Shown piece by piece: positions 6,459-15,583 of a DNA stretch of 19,277 nt. The translations under genes and the position numbers were made by a program. Position 1 is the stretch's first letter; each line of letters opens with the position of its first letter. Source of the stretch: Phycisphaerales bacterium. Lineage in GTDB: Bacteria > Planctomycetota > Phycisphaerae > Phycisphaerales > Phycisphaeraceae. The notes below the pieces were generated by a model, which saw only the letters and a program-made list of their open reading frames with translations, was not told the DNA's origin and searched no databases. The stretch covers positions 1-19,277 of the forward strand of contig JAAUTM010000001.1 of assembly GCA_012031455.1 (NCBI GenBank), in the 5' to 3' direction.

Positions 6459-7181
6459 TTAACCACGACGACGCAGCAGCATGGCCCCGGTGCCGATCGC
6501 CAATAGAGCCAGCGATGCCGGTTCAGGAACCAGAGTGTAGTCAACGGTGAGTTGGGGACGGGTGGCCACTTCTGCCCACTCCCGGGTGTCAAAGTCAATG
6601 CCGTTGGTCCCATTGGTAAAAGGCACCAATGCGATGCCGAGATTGTCGGCACCATTGGACCAGGCCTGCACAGCATCGGTGATGGTCAGGTTACGGATGC
6701 CGTTGGGGATATTCTCAATGCCGTCGTTGGCGCCGATGCTGAAGAGCGAAGATGCCAAGGTATCCACGCCGACCTGGGCTCCGTTGTTGGCTGAACCGAA
6801 GTTGTTCCAGGTGACCGTGCCTTCGGTCCACGCAGCCGTGATACGGTAGCCGGTAAATCCCGATCCGGGATTGAAGATGTTGATTGCCAACGTGGCGGAG
6901 TTGATGGTCGAACCCAGGGGAATTTGGCCGGGGCCAGCGCCGAAAATATTTTCAAACCGAATCAGGCCATGGTTGGGCTGGAGACCAGGGGAGCCGTCAT
7001 CGCCATCGACACTGATGGCATCTTCAAAACCGTAATTGGCGTTGCTATCGGCGGATCGAATTTGAGTGTCACGGGTGCCGTTGTACCCGCTGACGCCATC
7101 CTGAAAAGAAACGATGGTTGCGGAGGCGGCGGTGGTCAGAAGCGACGCGGCTAGCAGGCCGGCAAAGCTGTGGCGAAGCAT
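6459..7181 (-). CDS. DNRLRE-type PEP-CTERM secreted protein
   Basis: The frame opens at 7196, but GAGGGAG lies just before the second ATG (7179-7181, MLRHSFAGLL), which is the better start and gives 240 residues with a compact signal peptide ending ASA. The mature part begins TIVSFQDGVSGYNGTRDTQI and continues ANYGFEDAISVDGDDG, HGLIRFENIFG, LGSTINSATLAINIFNPGSG, TAAWTEGTVTWNNFG and DAVQAWSNGADNLGIAL. This pattern is that of the DNRLRE (CBM96-like) beta-sandwich found in secreted carbohydrate- and wall-associated proteins. The C-terminus is VPEPASLALLAIGTG followed by AMLLRRRG, a canonical PEP-CTERM signal. It follows the phosphoesterase gene by 106 nt on the same strand and may share its transcript. 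No catalytic motif is seen, so a binding or structural role is likely. Confidence 0.85.
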   Translation of the reverse strand: MLRHSFAGLLAASLLTTAASATIVSFQDGVSGYNGTRDTQIRSADSNANYGFEDAISVDGDDGSPGLQPNHGLIRFENIFGAGPGQIPLGSTINSATLAINIFNPGSGFTGYRITAAWTEGTVTWNNFGSANNGAQVGVDTLASSLFSIGANDGIENIPNGIRNLTITDAVQAWSNGADNLGIALVPFTNGTNGIDFDTREWAEVATRPQLTVDYTLVPEPASLALLAIGTGAMLLRRRG

Positions 7182-7287
7182 GAGATTCTCCCTCATAGTA
7201 ATGAAAACGGACTTTCAAAATGACCGGCCCACACGAGCCGATCGCAAGCCCCAGCAGCGTGTTTCCACGCTGATGGAGTTCAATATT

Positions 7288-8853
7288 TCAGTGCTTACGA
7301 CGCAGCATCATCGCTCCGGCGCCGATGGCCAGAAGAGCCAGCGAAGCCGGTTCGGGCACGACGCCGAACTGGCTGTTGTGATTGATCACAGCCCAGGCAG
7401 TGTTGTTGGTTGGGTCAATACCGTAAGTACCAAGGCCATAGGTATTTTCGTAGGCTCCCAAAACAAAGGCTTTGGTTCCGCCAAAGTTGAGGTCCACTGC
7501 GTTGACCCAGGTACCATCATCCTTTTGGGTTGCGATAAAAGTCGATCCATCTGCCAAGCTACCAAGGGTCTTGATGGGATCGAAGCTCATCGACAGTACA
7601 AAGGTATCGGTCTGATCAGATCCGAGGGCGTTAGCCATGCCCCACAGATAAAGCACATCGCTGGCACCTGCGAAACCTGAATCGGCAGCATTCGCCCAGC
7701 CGGTGTTCAGATCGTCTACGGTGGCCCGGCTTCCAGTAGCAGTCACAGTGGTGGTATTGCTACCATCGAGGATTTGCATCGTGGTACCAAGGAAACCGTT
7801 GCCTGCTGCGACGCTGTCAGTCACGGTGGTATAGGTTTGATCCCGTGCAATGGTGAATTGTTTGCCATTCAAGCTGTAACCAAAGGTATCCCGAAGCGTC
7901 CATTGCGGATTGGCGGGAATGTTGTAGTTATTGTGTGGCACACCAAAGTGCTCGACCGTTACACGAGGTCCATCGACCGTGTAAACGTAGTAACCAATGT
8001 TGTACAGTTCATGGTTAAAAACTGTTTCACGTGTGGAATAGGGAGATCTGGGAGTATAGAACTTGGTGCTGGCCGAGGCATTGATGATCTGGGTCACCTT
8101 GCTCTGACCATCCGGACTGGTCACCTCTGCCCGGTGATGCACGTGATCGTGGCCGCTGAGGTTGTAACGTACGCCGCCGTCCTCCATGGCCTTGATGAAA
8201 TTATTCTGCTGCGTGGGGTTGGAATCGTTGCTGGAGCCGAATACATTGTCCTTGTGGTTCTGACCCAGCATATTTTTATGCTGCAGCACAAAAGCATGGT
8301 CGTAATCGTTGACAGCAAACTGGCCGTTCATCCAGTTGGTAACGGTGTCCAGATTGGTAGCATTCCCGCTGGTCATAGAGTAATCCAGCATCAGGAACTT
8401 GGCATTATTGTAGGTAAAGGAATAGGTGAGGTTGTCGGCTGCCACGGAAACGTTGTAACCATTGCCGGTGCTGGGTACATAGTTATTCTGGAAAAAGGTG
8501 GCTGCCGTGCTGCTGCCTTCATGGTTGCCGCGCAAGCCAAAGAATCGGATTCCCGCAGCGGTGAGGTCAGCATTGATATCCAATCGGGTTTGCAATCCAG
8601 CGGTGCTGCCGTTGTCAGTCAGATCGCCGACCTGAAGGACGAACTCCACGTTCTCTTCGATGAACTTGGTATTGATGGCAGTAATGATCTCCGTGGCTAC
8701 GCTGTTGAGTCCGCCGGACTTGGTCTGCTGGGTGTCTCCGATGACCCCAAATTTCCAAGCTTCCGCCAAGGCAGCACTTTGCTGCAGACTCAGCCCCAGC
8801 ACCAGTGCCACCGCAGAGATGGCTGCATACTTTGCCTGATCGATTCGTTTCAT
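7288..8853 (-). CDS. Secreted calcineurin-like metallophosphoesterase with PEP-CTERM signal
   Basis: GGAGGA lies 6 nt upstream of the ATG at 8851-8853, which is preferred to the ATG six codons earlier. This gives 521 residues. After a signal peptide (residues 1-32, ending ALAEA) come the five metal-binding blocks of calcineurin-like phosphoesterases: GDT (39-41), GDLTDNG (76-82), GNHE (109-112), QHKN (191-194) and GHDHVHH (234-240). All metal ligands are present, so it is probably an active two-metal phosphoesterase outside the cytoplasm; the substrate is unknown. Residues 300-495 are a second, beta-rich region (FGYSLNGKQFTIARDQTYTT, GTKAFVLGAYENTYGLGTYG) without a recognised family. The end is VPEPASLALLAIGAG followed by a basic tail. 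The paired VPEPASLALLAIG signal with the next gene suggests shared processing. Confidence 0.9.
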   Translation of the reverse strand: MKRIDQAKYAAISAVALVLGLSLQQSAALAEAWKFGVIGDTQQTKSGGLNSVATEIITAINTKFIEENVEFVLQVGDLTDNGSTAGLQTRLDINADLTAAGIRFFGLRGNHEGSSTAATFFQNNYVPSTGNGYNVSVAADNLTYSFTYNNAKFLMLDYSMTSGNATNLDTVTNWMNGQFAVNDYDHAFVLQHKNMLGQNHKDNVFGSSNDSNPTQQNNFIKAMEDGGVRYNLSGHDHVHHRAEVTSPDGQSKVTQIINASASTKFYTPRSPYSTRETVFNHELYNIGYYVYTVDGPRVTVEHFGVPHNNYNIPANPQWTLRDTFGYSLNGKQFTIARDQTYTTVTDSVAAGNGFLGTTMQILDGSNTTTVTATGSRATVDDLNTGWANAADSGFAGASDVLYLWGMANALGSDQTDTFVLSMSFDPIKTLGSLADGSTFIATQKDDGTWVNAVDLNFGGTKAFVLGAYENTYGLGTYGIDPTNNTAWAVINHNSQFGVVPEPASLALLAIGAGAMMLRRKH

Positions 8854-9240
8854 CACTAATCCTCCATTCATAAACGGTTTATACTGATCGCGCCTACCAA
8901 AACTCCTAGCATTGGTAGTCTGATTCCTCTTGAAATATCAAACACCCAAGATTCACCCCCGACCCAACACAAGGCCCGCAAGTCTATAAAGTGATTGTTA
9001 GGGCTTTTTATGGAATCAATATGTTTTACATTAATATATAATGATTATTTGTTAGCTCCTGAATCTCGTGGTGCTCTGCGATCGCGCGAAGCCCAGCGGA
9101 TAGGTTGCGGAAACTGCTCACTGCGAGGGGTGTGGTGAATAATCTCATCTCCACCGGTCAGGCTGCACGTGTCAGTCGGGAGCTTCATGCTTGGTGATGG
9201 GGCATGAACGCGTTACCATGCGTTTTTCCCGGAGGCTCTC
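8854..9240. other. 387-bp intergenic region between divergent genes
   Basis: The stretch 8995-9055 is A+T-rich (for example TTAATATATAATG) and probably holds promoters for both directions, but no -35/-10 pair is convincing. At 9202-9227 GCATG and CATGC flank AACGCGTT and are followed by TTTTT, just before the rmuC ribosome-binding site (GGAGG, 9231-9235). This could be a weak attenuator. AGCTCC near 9054 and GGAGCT near 9179 are too short and distant to support a structure. I see no gene or tRNA. Confidence 0.4.
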
Positions 9241-10751
9241 ATGACTGAAATCATGCCCTTTCTCATCATCGTTCTGTTGCTGCTGCAAATGGTGGCCCTG
9301 GGCTTGCTATGGCTGCTCAAGGGTCGGGTTCAGCCCATCGACATTGCCCCGCTGGAGCAGCGATTAATTACGCTGGAACAGTGCCTATTGAAGCTTGAAC
9401 ACAGTCAGGAAAAACTGGAACGAGCCTTGGTCCAACCGCTTTCCCTTCAACGCCAGGAATCTGCCGATGCCGCCCGGCTGCTGCGCGAAGAAGTGACCCG
9501 CTCCATCAAAGACCTTGGCGAAGCCTCGCTGCAGGGCCTGCGTGAAATATCCAAGGGACAGAAAGATCAACTTGAAAGTTTTGCCCACCGCCTGTCTCAA
9601 CTCAACGCCACCACCGAGCAGAAGCTTTCGGAACTGCGCACCAGCAGCGAAAACACCCTGACGCAATCGCGCTCGGCCACGGAACAGAAACTTTCTGATC
9701 TTCGGCAAAGCAGCGAAGCCACTCTCGCCCGCATGGGCCAGAGCATGGAACAGAAAATCGAAACCCTGCGCACCACCGTCGAAAACCGGCTCACCCAGAT
9801 TCAGCAGGAAAATACCCTGAAACTTGAACAGATGCGGCAAACAGTGGACGAAAAATTGCAGGGCACTCTCGAAAAAAGACTGGGCGAATCCTTCAAACAG
9901 GTCAGCGAACGATTGGAACAGGTACACAAAGGTCTGGGCGAAATGCAGAGTCTGGCCACCGGGGTAGGTGATCTGAAAAAAGTCATCGTCAACATCAAAA
10001 CCCGTGGCACCTGGGGCGAATGGCAACTGGGGTCGCTGCTCGAACAAATGCTGGCCCCCGAGCAATATGCCCAGAATGTGGCCACCAAACCCGGCAGCAG
10101 TGAGCGGGTGGAGTTTGTCATCAAGTTGCCCGGACGCAGCCTGGATGCAGCCGGTGGCGATCAACCGGTGCTTTTGCCCATTGATGCCAAATTCCCGCAG
10201 GAGGATTACCAACGGCTCATCGAAGCCGCCGATCGGGCGGACCCCGCTGGGGTGGAGGAAGCGATCAAACAGCTTGAAAATCGCATCAAGGGCATGGCCC
10301 GCGACATTCATGACAAATACATTGCCGAGCCTTACACCACCAACTTCGCCATTTTGTATTTGCCCACCGAGGGGTTGTATGCCGAGATCGCCCGCAGGCC
10401 GGGGCTTCTGGAAGTATTGCAGCGGGATTACCGGGTGAGCGTGGCCGGGCCGACGACGCTGGCTGCGCAGATCAACGCCTTGCAGATGGGCTTCCGCACC
10501 CTGGCGATTCAGAAACGCAGTGCCGAGGTCTGGGAAGTACTGGGAGTGGTGAAGACCGAATTCGGCAAGTTCGCCGAGGTGCTGGCGAATGTGAAAACCA
10601 AGCTCGAACAGGCCACGAACACCATTGAAAAAGCCGAGACCCGGACCCGTGTGATTGAGCGTAAATTAAGGATGTTCAGGCCCTGCCTGCTGCGGATCAG
10701 GTATCACAGGGGTTACTTGAAGCCCCGGTGGCCCCGGAGGAAAATGATTGA
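9241..10751 (+). CDS. rmuC: DNA recombination protein RmuC (one frameshift near the C-terminus)
   Basis: ATG at 9241 has GGAGG 5 nt upstream. Residues 5-28 are a membrane helix (MPFLIIVLLLLQMVALGLLW). Residues 35-250 are a long coiled coil that includes four 22-residue repeats. The RmuC domain follows, with VIVNIKTRGTWGEWQLGSLL, LLPIDAKFPQEDY, FAILYLPTEGLYAEI and VAGPTTLAAQINALQMGFRT. These are the strongly conserved blocks of the family, which is linked to DNA repair and control of recombination and has a predicted nuclease fold. A missing G at 10670-10671 breaks the end. The corrected frame reads KLRDVQALPAADQVSQ and stops at 10749-10751, giving 503 residues. It is followed by rpoZ and coaC on the same strand, though rpoZ seems to have its own promoter. 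Confidence 0.93.
9610..9873 (+). repeat. Four 22-residue tandem repeats inside the RmuC coiled coil
   Basis: RmuC residues 124-145, 146-167, 168-189 and 190-211 align as 66-bp units. Repeats one and two begin TTEQKLSELR and ATEQKLSDLR. Repeats three and four begin SMEQKIETLR and ENTLKLEQMR. A 22-residue period equals two hendecads and suits a right-handed or straight coiled coil. The DNA copies have diverged, so this is an old expansion. Confidence 0.7.
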
Positions 10752-10766
10752 CATCTGCGCATCGCA

Positions 10767-10795
10767 TTTGCAGTTTGTTCTTACATTTCTATAAT
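10767..10795 (+). promoter_or_regulatory. Sigma-70-type promoter of rpoZ
   Basis: TTTGCA (10767-10772, 4 of 6 to consensus), a 17-nt spacer and a perfect TATAAT (10790-10795) lie just after the corrected rmuC stop. The predicted start is near 10802, 44 nt before the rpoZ ATG. The open frame of rmuC as sequenced would run through this promoter, which supports the shorter, corrected rmuC end. Confidence 0.5.
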
Positions 10796-10845
10796 ACTGG
10801 GTCCCTCACACCGGCAGCCCCGGTATATCCCTGGAGCTTTCGACC

Positions 10846-11067
10846 ATGATTGAAGCCCTCAAAGGTGAAGAGATTATCAGCAAGGCCGGCGGACGGTTCA
10901 AACTCTGTGCCCTGGTGCAACACCGGGTACGCGAGTTGATGGAAGGCGCCCGCCCTCTGGTCGACCGTAAAGGCCGAACCGATATCGAAATTGCCATCGA
11001 AGAATCGCTCACGGGCAAGATCAGCATTGAACTGCCCAAAGATGCCGACATGGGCGACAAGGCCTGA
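10846..11067 (+). CDS. rpoZ: RNA polymerase omega subunit
   Basis: This short protein of 73 residues is acidic at its C-terminus. It has the omega-family pattern: MIEALKGEEIISKAGGRFKL at the N-terminus, then CALVQHRVRELMEGARPLV and DIEIAIEESLTGKISIEL. Omega binds the beta-prime subunit and helps core RNA polymerase assembly. Length is at the low end of the family range. A GGAG sequence lies about 10 nt upstream of the ATG. It is followed 79 nt later by coaC on the same strand; rpoZ next to coaBC-type genes is a common bacterial arrangement, which supports both calls. Confidence 0.88.
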   Translation: MIEALKGEEIISKAGGRFKLCALVQHRVRELMEGARPLVDRKGRTDIEIAIEESLTGKISIELPKDADMGDKA

Positions 11068-11146
11068 TGTTCCATTCGGGCCATATTGTCTGTCGATCCT
11101 GTGGTCTGTTCCAGCACGATGGATAATGAATAAAGGATGATGGATT

Positions 11147-11749
11147 ATGTTGAACCCAACATCATCCCAGACAAGCTCATCCCCATTTCATGAGCGAAAA
11201 GTCCTTGTCGGTCTCACCGGCGGGATTGCCTGTTATAAAGTGGCCACACTCGTGAGCAGGCTGGTGCAACGTGGTGCCAGCGTACGGGTCATCATGACCG
11301 AAGCAGCCACGCATTTTGTCACCCCGCTCACCTTTCAATCGCTATCCGGGCACCCCGTGCTCACGGGCATTTGGCAAAGTGACGACCACCCCCGACAGTC
11401 AGCACATCGGCCTGGCACGCTGGGCCACCTTTACATCATCGCTCCCTGCACTGCCAACACCCTGGCCAAGCTCGCCCACGGATTGTCTGATGACTTGGTA
11501 TCGCTGGCTGCATCTGCTTTGCCAAGGGAACCAAAGATGACCCCGGTGTTGCTGGCACCGGCCATGAACGCCCAGATGTGGGAGAACCCGATCACCCAGC
11601 GCAATCTCACCACGGTGCGGGAAATATTGAAGTATCAAACGGTCGGCCCCGAGAGTGGTTGGCAGGCTTGTCGCACCAGCGGTGCGGGAAGAATGTCGGA
11701 ACCGGAGGCCATACTTGATGCTGCAGAAAAGTTGCTGATCAGTCAGTAA
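11147..11749 (+). CDS. coaC: Phosphopantothenoylcysteine decarboxylase (stand-alone CoaC flavoprotein)
   Basis: The 200-residue protein is the flavoprotein half of coenzyme A synthesis, decarboxylating phosphopantothenoylcysteine to phosphopantetheine with FMN. Motifs are VLVGLTGGIACYK (GGIACYK at residues 25-31), the active-site block PAMNAQMW (138-145) and SGAGRMSEPEAI near the end. There is no CoaB synthetase domain, and none follows in the window. Two compensating indels garble a short internal segment: an extra C in the run at 11389-11393 and a missing base near 11426. Between them the other frame reads PDSQHIGLARWA, which gives the expected DDHPDSQHIGLARWADLYII. The start has AAAGGA about 9 nt upstream. 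Confidence 0.87.
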   Translation: MLNPTSSQTSSSPFHERKVLVGLTGGIACYKVATLVSRLVQRGASVRVIMTEAATHFVTPLTFQSLSGHPVLTGIWQSDDHPRQSAHRPGTLGHLYIIAPCTANTLAKLAHGLSDDLVSLAASALPREPKMTPVLLAPAMNAQMWENPITQRNLTTVREILKYQTVGPESGWQACRTSGAGRMSEPEAILDAAEKLLISQ

Positions 11750-11778
11750 TAAAGCATCCTCATTGGATAATCTCTATA

Positions 11779-12213
11779 TCAGTTCAGTGGTGTTACGCCC
11801 TTTTTTAATAATATATTGCCGTACTTTCGTGTTTCGCCGGTCATCACGATGGCGAACGCCTTGTTGGCACGAGTGTAAAATTCAAATCGGTCGATTCTGC
11901 TAATCGCAGGTACTTCAGGGGCATGACGTCGAATGGGTATGAGATACGCTGCTTCGACAGCCGGATCCAATATATCCCCGGCTACCGCTGACATCATGAC
12001 CAGAGGTGCATCAACATAACTGTCCAATTCATATAAAGGCAAGATGGCATCAAGTAATAATTCAATGGGTATTCCATCACAGCGCAATACCGGCACACCC
12101 GTTGAATGTGCTGGAAAATGAGCATCAGCGAGAATGATCTCATCTCCATGCCCCATGCGATGAAGGGTACTGAGCAACTCAGGTGACAGCAGTGGTGAAA
12201 TACCCTTAAGCAT
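11779..12213 (-). CDS. fucU: L-fucose mutarotase-like protein (RbsD/FucU family)
   Basis: Starting at ATG 12211-12213 (AGGA about 9 nt upstream), the 144-residue protein begins [20 protein letters not shown] and continues [16 protein letters not shown], the hallmark of the RbsD/FucU family, with the conserved His-Asp region. Later blocks are [20 protein letters not shown] and [20 protein letters not shown], and the C-terminus includes [16 protein letters not shown]. Members interconvert alpha and beta anomers of L-fucose or ribose. Fucose is more likely here from the FYxRA block near the end, but the sugar is inference. The frame is open upstream of this ATG because it runs into the preceding gene; that part is not FucU-like. 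No fucose catabolism genes lie in the window. Confidence 0.88.
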   Translation of the reverse strand: MLKGISPLLSPELLSTLHRMGHGDEIILADAHFPAHSTGVPVLRCDGIPIELLLDAILPLYELDSYVDAPLVMMSAVAGDILDPAVEAAYLIPIRRHAPEVPAISRIDRFEFYTRANKAFAIVMTGETRKYGNILLKKGVTPLN

Positions 12214-12259
12214 GATTGATGTCCTACGCTGTCTTACAAGTCCTGAAGAATTACATCCA

Positions 12260-12833
12260 TTACTTGGCGGACTTGGCCAACTCCCGGCGGGGTTTAAGGG
12301 GGCTGGCGGGTTTGCGGTTTTTGGCCACGGCCTTGCTTTGACCGTTTTTAGCGGGGCTGGCGAGGTCGATTTCCACCTTGAAGCCAAAGCCTTTGCGATT
12401 ATCCAGCCAGCGGACCCACATGGGGGTGATGCAGAAGAAGCTCTGACTTTCGACAGCCTTGCACCACATGTCAACCTGTTGCACAAAGGGATACCGGGTG
12501 GTGAAGGTTTTCCAGGCGTGGTTCCAGACTTTGCGACTGCCGCCATGGGGTGGGGGGGATGATGGTGCATGCACCCTTGATCTGCACGCCATGAATGTGC
12601 ATCGGATCATCGGTCTGGCCATACACAGTCACCGCCACATGCGGATCGCGCAGCATGTGCCGGCTGTGGGCTGAGTCAAGGCTGGAGACAAAATAGAGTT
12701 TGCCATCGTCGTCGATGGCGTACCAGACGTTGACGTTATGCGGCAGGCCATGTTCATCCACCGTGGCCATGCTGGCAGTGGCACAGGTTCCCAAAAATCG
12801 ACAGATTTCATTCCAATAAGCTTGATGACTCAC
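12260..12833 (-). CDS. Pyridoxamine 5'-phosphate oxidase-like FMN-binding protein (frameshifted)
   Basis: Two GTG codons are possible starts (12837-12839 and 12831-12833); GGAG lies 7 nt before the second, which I prefer. The N-terminal part reads [60 protein letters not shown] and [20 protein letters not shown], the split-barrel pattern of pyridoxamine-phosphate-oxidase-like proteins that bind FMN or F420. A run of seven G at 12552-12558 has a wrong length. After it, the other frame continues [20 protein letters not shown], then [20 protein letters not shown] and a lysine-rich tail ending ELAKSAK. Corrected length is about 190 residues. The substrate cannot be told. It precedes fucU by 46 nt and may share its transcript. 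Confidence 0.82.
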
Positions 12834-12910
12834 AATCACACTCCACGTGAACGGATAAAGACATAGCCCTGGGTTCCTCCCCCGTCACAGGACTTAATGT
12901 TCGGGACATT

Positions 12911-14321
12911 CTAGGCGGGATCATCGGGGGCATCTTCGGCGGGCCTGCCCCAGGTGATTCGGCGCGCAAGGATCATGACACATCCCCCGGCCAGCATCAA
13001 CACGATGCCATAGCCCAAGAATACCATCGGCAGATTGAACCCTGCGCCAAGCTACCGGCCAAAAGTGCGCCCAATGGGATGCCCAGCCGAAAAGCCACCA
13101 CATGAAAGCTTGACACCCTGCCACGCATCGACTCAGGCGAAGTGAAAAGGATCGTGGTATTGAGCCGTACCACCACCCCGATAAAACCCAATCCCATCAG
13201 GGCACAGATGATTTTCATGGCGAGGATGGCTGAGCCTTGGTTCCAGGCCATTGGCCCAGCATTGGCATCAAACATTCACCCACGCCCATGAGAATTATCA
13301 GCGGCCAGGCACGATTGGGTTTGGGGCCTTTTTTGGATTGCGAAGCCAGCACGATTGCTCCGCCCATGGCACCCAGGCCGAACCATGTCAGCAGGTGGGC
13401 GAAGGTACTGGCATCACCATCGAGCATTTCCCCGGCGATGGCGGGCAGCAATTTCAAGGTGGGGGAGATCAGAAAGCCTGTGGCAAAGACGGTGATCAGC
13501 ATAAGCACGATGTCTTTGCGTCGACGCACATAATCAAACCCCAGCTTCAGACTGGTGATGATGGGTTCAATGGTTGCCTTGCGGGCAGGCAAAGATTGTA
13601 GCAGACAGGTGGCCCATATTACTGCCAGATAACTCAAGGCGTTGATGCCAAAACCCCAGGCAGCCCCCAGTTTATAAAGCACGACCCCTGCCAGTGCAGG
13701 CCCCAAGGCGCGGGAGAGATTGAATTGCATGGCACCCAGAGCCAAGGCGTTAACCATGTGCTCGCGAGGCACCAGCGTGGAAAACATTGATTGCTGGGCG
13801 GGAATGCGTAGTGATTCGCCCAGACCGTTGAGTCCGGTCATCAGCACCACATGCCATGCCTGCAATCGGCCAGTGGCGGCCAGAATCGCGAGAATGACAG
13901 CCAGCACCGCCTGATACGAATTGGAAATGATCAGCAGCTTACGGCGATCGATGCGGTCTGCCAGAGCACCACCCAATGGCAGCATGGCCACCACTGCCAG
14001 ACCTTCGACAAAACCATTGAGCCCCAGCCAGAACTTGCCGGTTTCGCCCGAGAGTTGATAGACCAGCCAGTCACGGGCAACATTCTGCATCCATAAGCCG
14101 ATGTTGCTGACCAGAGCACCGGACCAGATGAGTCGAAAGTCACGGATTTTAAAGGCTGGAAATGATCGGCGCAGCAAACCCAGCGGCATGGACACGGGCG
14201 CAAGCTCACCAATGGAACGGCCCATGCTGATGAACGGTGAAGCCCAGCGATCCAGCAACCCGCTGTGCTGCGCCAGTTTCATTTGTGAGTCATCAGGTTG
14301 GGAAGGATCCTCAAGGCTCAT
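12911..14321 (-). CDS. MFS transporter, MFS_3/EntS-like (two frameshifts)
   Basis: This is a 12-helix-type permease with a cytoplasmic N-terminus. After FPAFKIRDFRLIWSGALVSN the first helices contain NIGLWMQNVARDWLVYQL, GFVEGLAVVAMLPLGGALAD and RIDRRKLLIISNSYQAVLAV. The motif GALADRIDRRK matches the loop 2-3 signature of MFS. NGLGESLRIPAQQSMFSTLV is typical of the MFS_3 group that includes the enterobactin exporter EntS, so efflux of a small molecule is likely; the substrate is unknown. One missing base near 13250-13260 joins LMPMLGPMAW to NQGSAILAMKIICALMGLGF. A second in the AA at 13038-13039 joins SLAQGF to NLPMVFLGYGIVLMLAGG. The corrected protein has 470 residues and stops at 12911-12913. 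It is divergent from pheA with a 118-nt gap. Confidence 0.85.
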
Positions 14322-14439
14322 GGAGAGTGTTGCATCATAATCATTTCAAGCCAAACTTATTCCATCACGAAACGGGACATTATCAGGTGCGGGTGTTTAG
14401 TGGGGTGGCTCCGAGGAACGCTGCGGTTTCGCGGTTACA

Positions 14440-15554
14440 ATGCCCGACATGGCAAGCGAAAACCAAAGCACGGATCAGCCGGGTCAGCAACTCACGGAAT
14501 TGCGTAAGCAGATCGACACGCTGGATCAGCAGCTTGTGGAGTTGCTCAACCGTCGTGCCAAAGTGGTGACGGACATTGGGCATTGGAAACGAGGGAGCAA
14601 CTCGCCGATTTACGCCCCGGACCGTGAGCAGGAGGTGCTGGAGCGAATCCGCAAAGCCAATCAAGGCCCGTTGCCGGATACGTGCCTGGTGGCGATCTGG
14701 CGGGAGCTGATGTCGGGGTCGTTTTTTCTGGAACGGCCATTGCGCATCGGATACCTGGGGCCTGCGGGAAGTTTCAGTCACCTGGCTGCCCGCAAAAGTT
14801 CGGCGCCAGCGTGGAATATGACAACATCGAGGACATCGCTGCGGTGTTTGAGGAAATCGCCCGGGGGCATATTGACTATGGGTTGGCACCAATCGAAAAC
14901 TCAGCCATCGGCGGGATCGGCGAAACGCTGGATGCATTTTTAAGCAGTGCGGTGCAGATTTGTGCCGAGGTGCAGATCAACATCCATCACAACTTGCTGG
15001 CCAACTGTCCACCTGAACAGATCAAGGTGATTTACTCCAAGCCGGAGGTTTTCAGCCAATGTCGGCGGTGGTTGTCAGTGCAGTTACCTCATGCCCAGCG
15101 GGTGCCCAGTGCTTCAAGTTCCAAGGCAGCGGAACAGGCATCCAAGGAAAATGGGGCGGCAGCCATCGGCTCGGACCTGGCCGGTGCGATTTACGGGCTG
15201 AACACGTTGTTTGCCAATGTCGAAGACAACCCTTCCAACACCACACGCTTTTTTGTGCTGGGTAAACAAGGTGCCAAACCCACAGGCGATGACAAGACGG
15301 CCATCATGTTCACCACCGCTCACAAGGCCGGTGCCCTGGCGGAAGTGCTGGATGTGTTCCGTGACAACGGCCTCAACCTCACACACATCGACAAACGGCC
15401 CAGCCAGCGGGTGAACTGGGAATATTACTTTTTCGTGGATTTTCTGGGGCACCGGGATGAACCCGCTGTGATCAAGGCCCTGGAAGAATCACGACAGCAT
15501 TGCCTGCAACTGACGGTGCTCGGTTCATTTCCGCGCGCCCGGGAAGTGTTGTGA
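14440..15554 (+). CDS. pheA: Bifunctional chorismate mutase/prephenate dehydratase (one frameshift)
   Basis: The 371-residue corrected protein has three parts. Residues 15-100 are a type II chorismate mutase (LRKQIDTLDQQLVELLNRRA, then APDREQEVLERI). From LRIGYLGPAGSFSHLAA onward is prephenate dehydratase, with VFEEIARGHIDYGLAPIENS, AAAIGSDLAGAIYGLNTLFA and the NTTRFFVLG catalytic block (the Thr-Arg-Phe is present). The C-terminal ACT domain includes GALAEVLDVFRDNGLNLTHI, KRPSQRVNWEYYFFVDF, where phenylalanine feedback acts. It converts chorismate to phenylpyruvate for phenylalanine synthesis. A missing A in the run at 14794-14797 (KKFGASVEY expected) is the only break. ATG at 14440 is used; the ATG three codons later is equally possible, and no clear Shine-Dalgarno sequence is seen. 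Confidence 0.93.
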
Positions 15555-15583
15555 AATGTCCGCAGTTTTTTTGATGCAAAGCT

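Noticed and set aside
7774..8859. Open frame of 361 codons on the plus strand opposite the metallophosphoesterase
   Set aside because: It mirrors an intact gene with all catalytic motifs and signal peptide; its own translation shows no family features.
9056..9200. Possible SRP or other small RNA upstream of rmuC
   Set aside because: GGTCAGG occurs but the SRP GGAAG/AGCAG tetraloop region does not, and no stable overall fold was found by eye.
9385..10311. Open frame of 308 codons on the minus strand opposite rmuC
   Set aside because: Phe/Gly/Leu-rich antisense of a Glu/Gln-rich coiled coil; no ribosome-binding site or recognised motif.
12214..12570. N-terminal extension of the fucU frame
   Set aside because: It is Pro/Ser-rich and overlaps the oxidase-like gene on the same strand in another frame; FucU homology begins at 12213.
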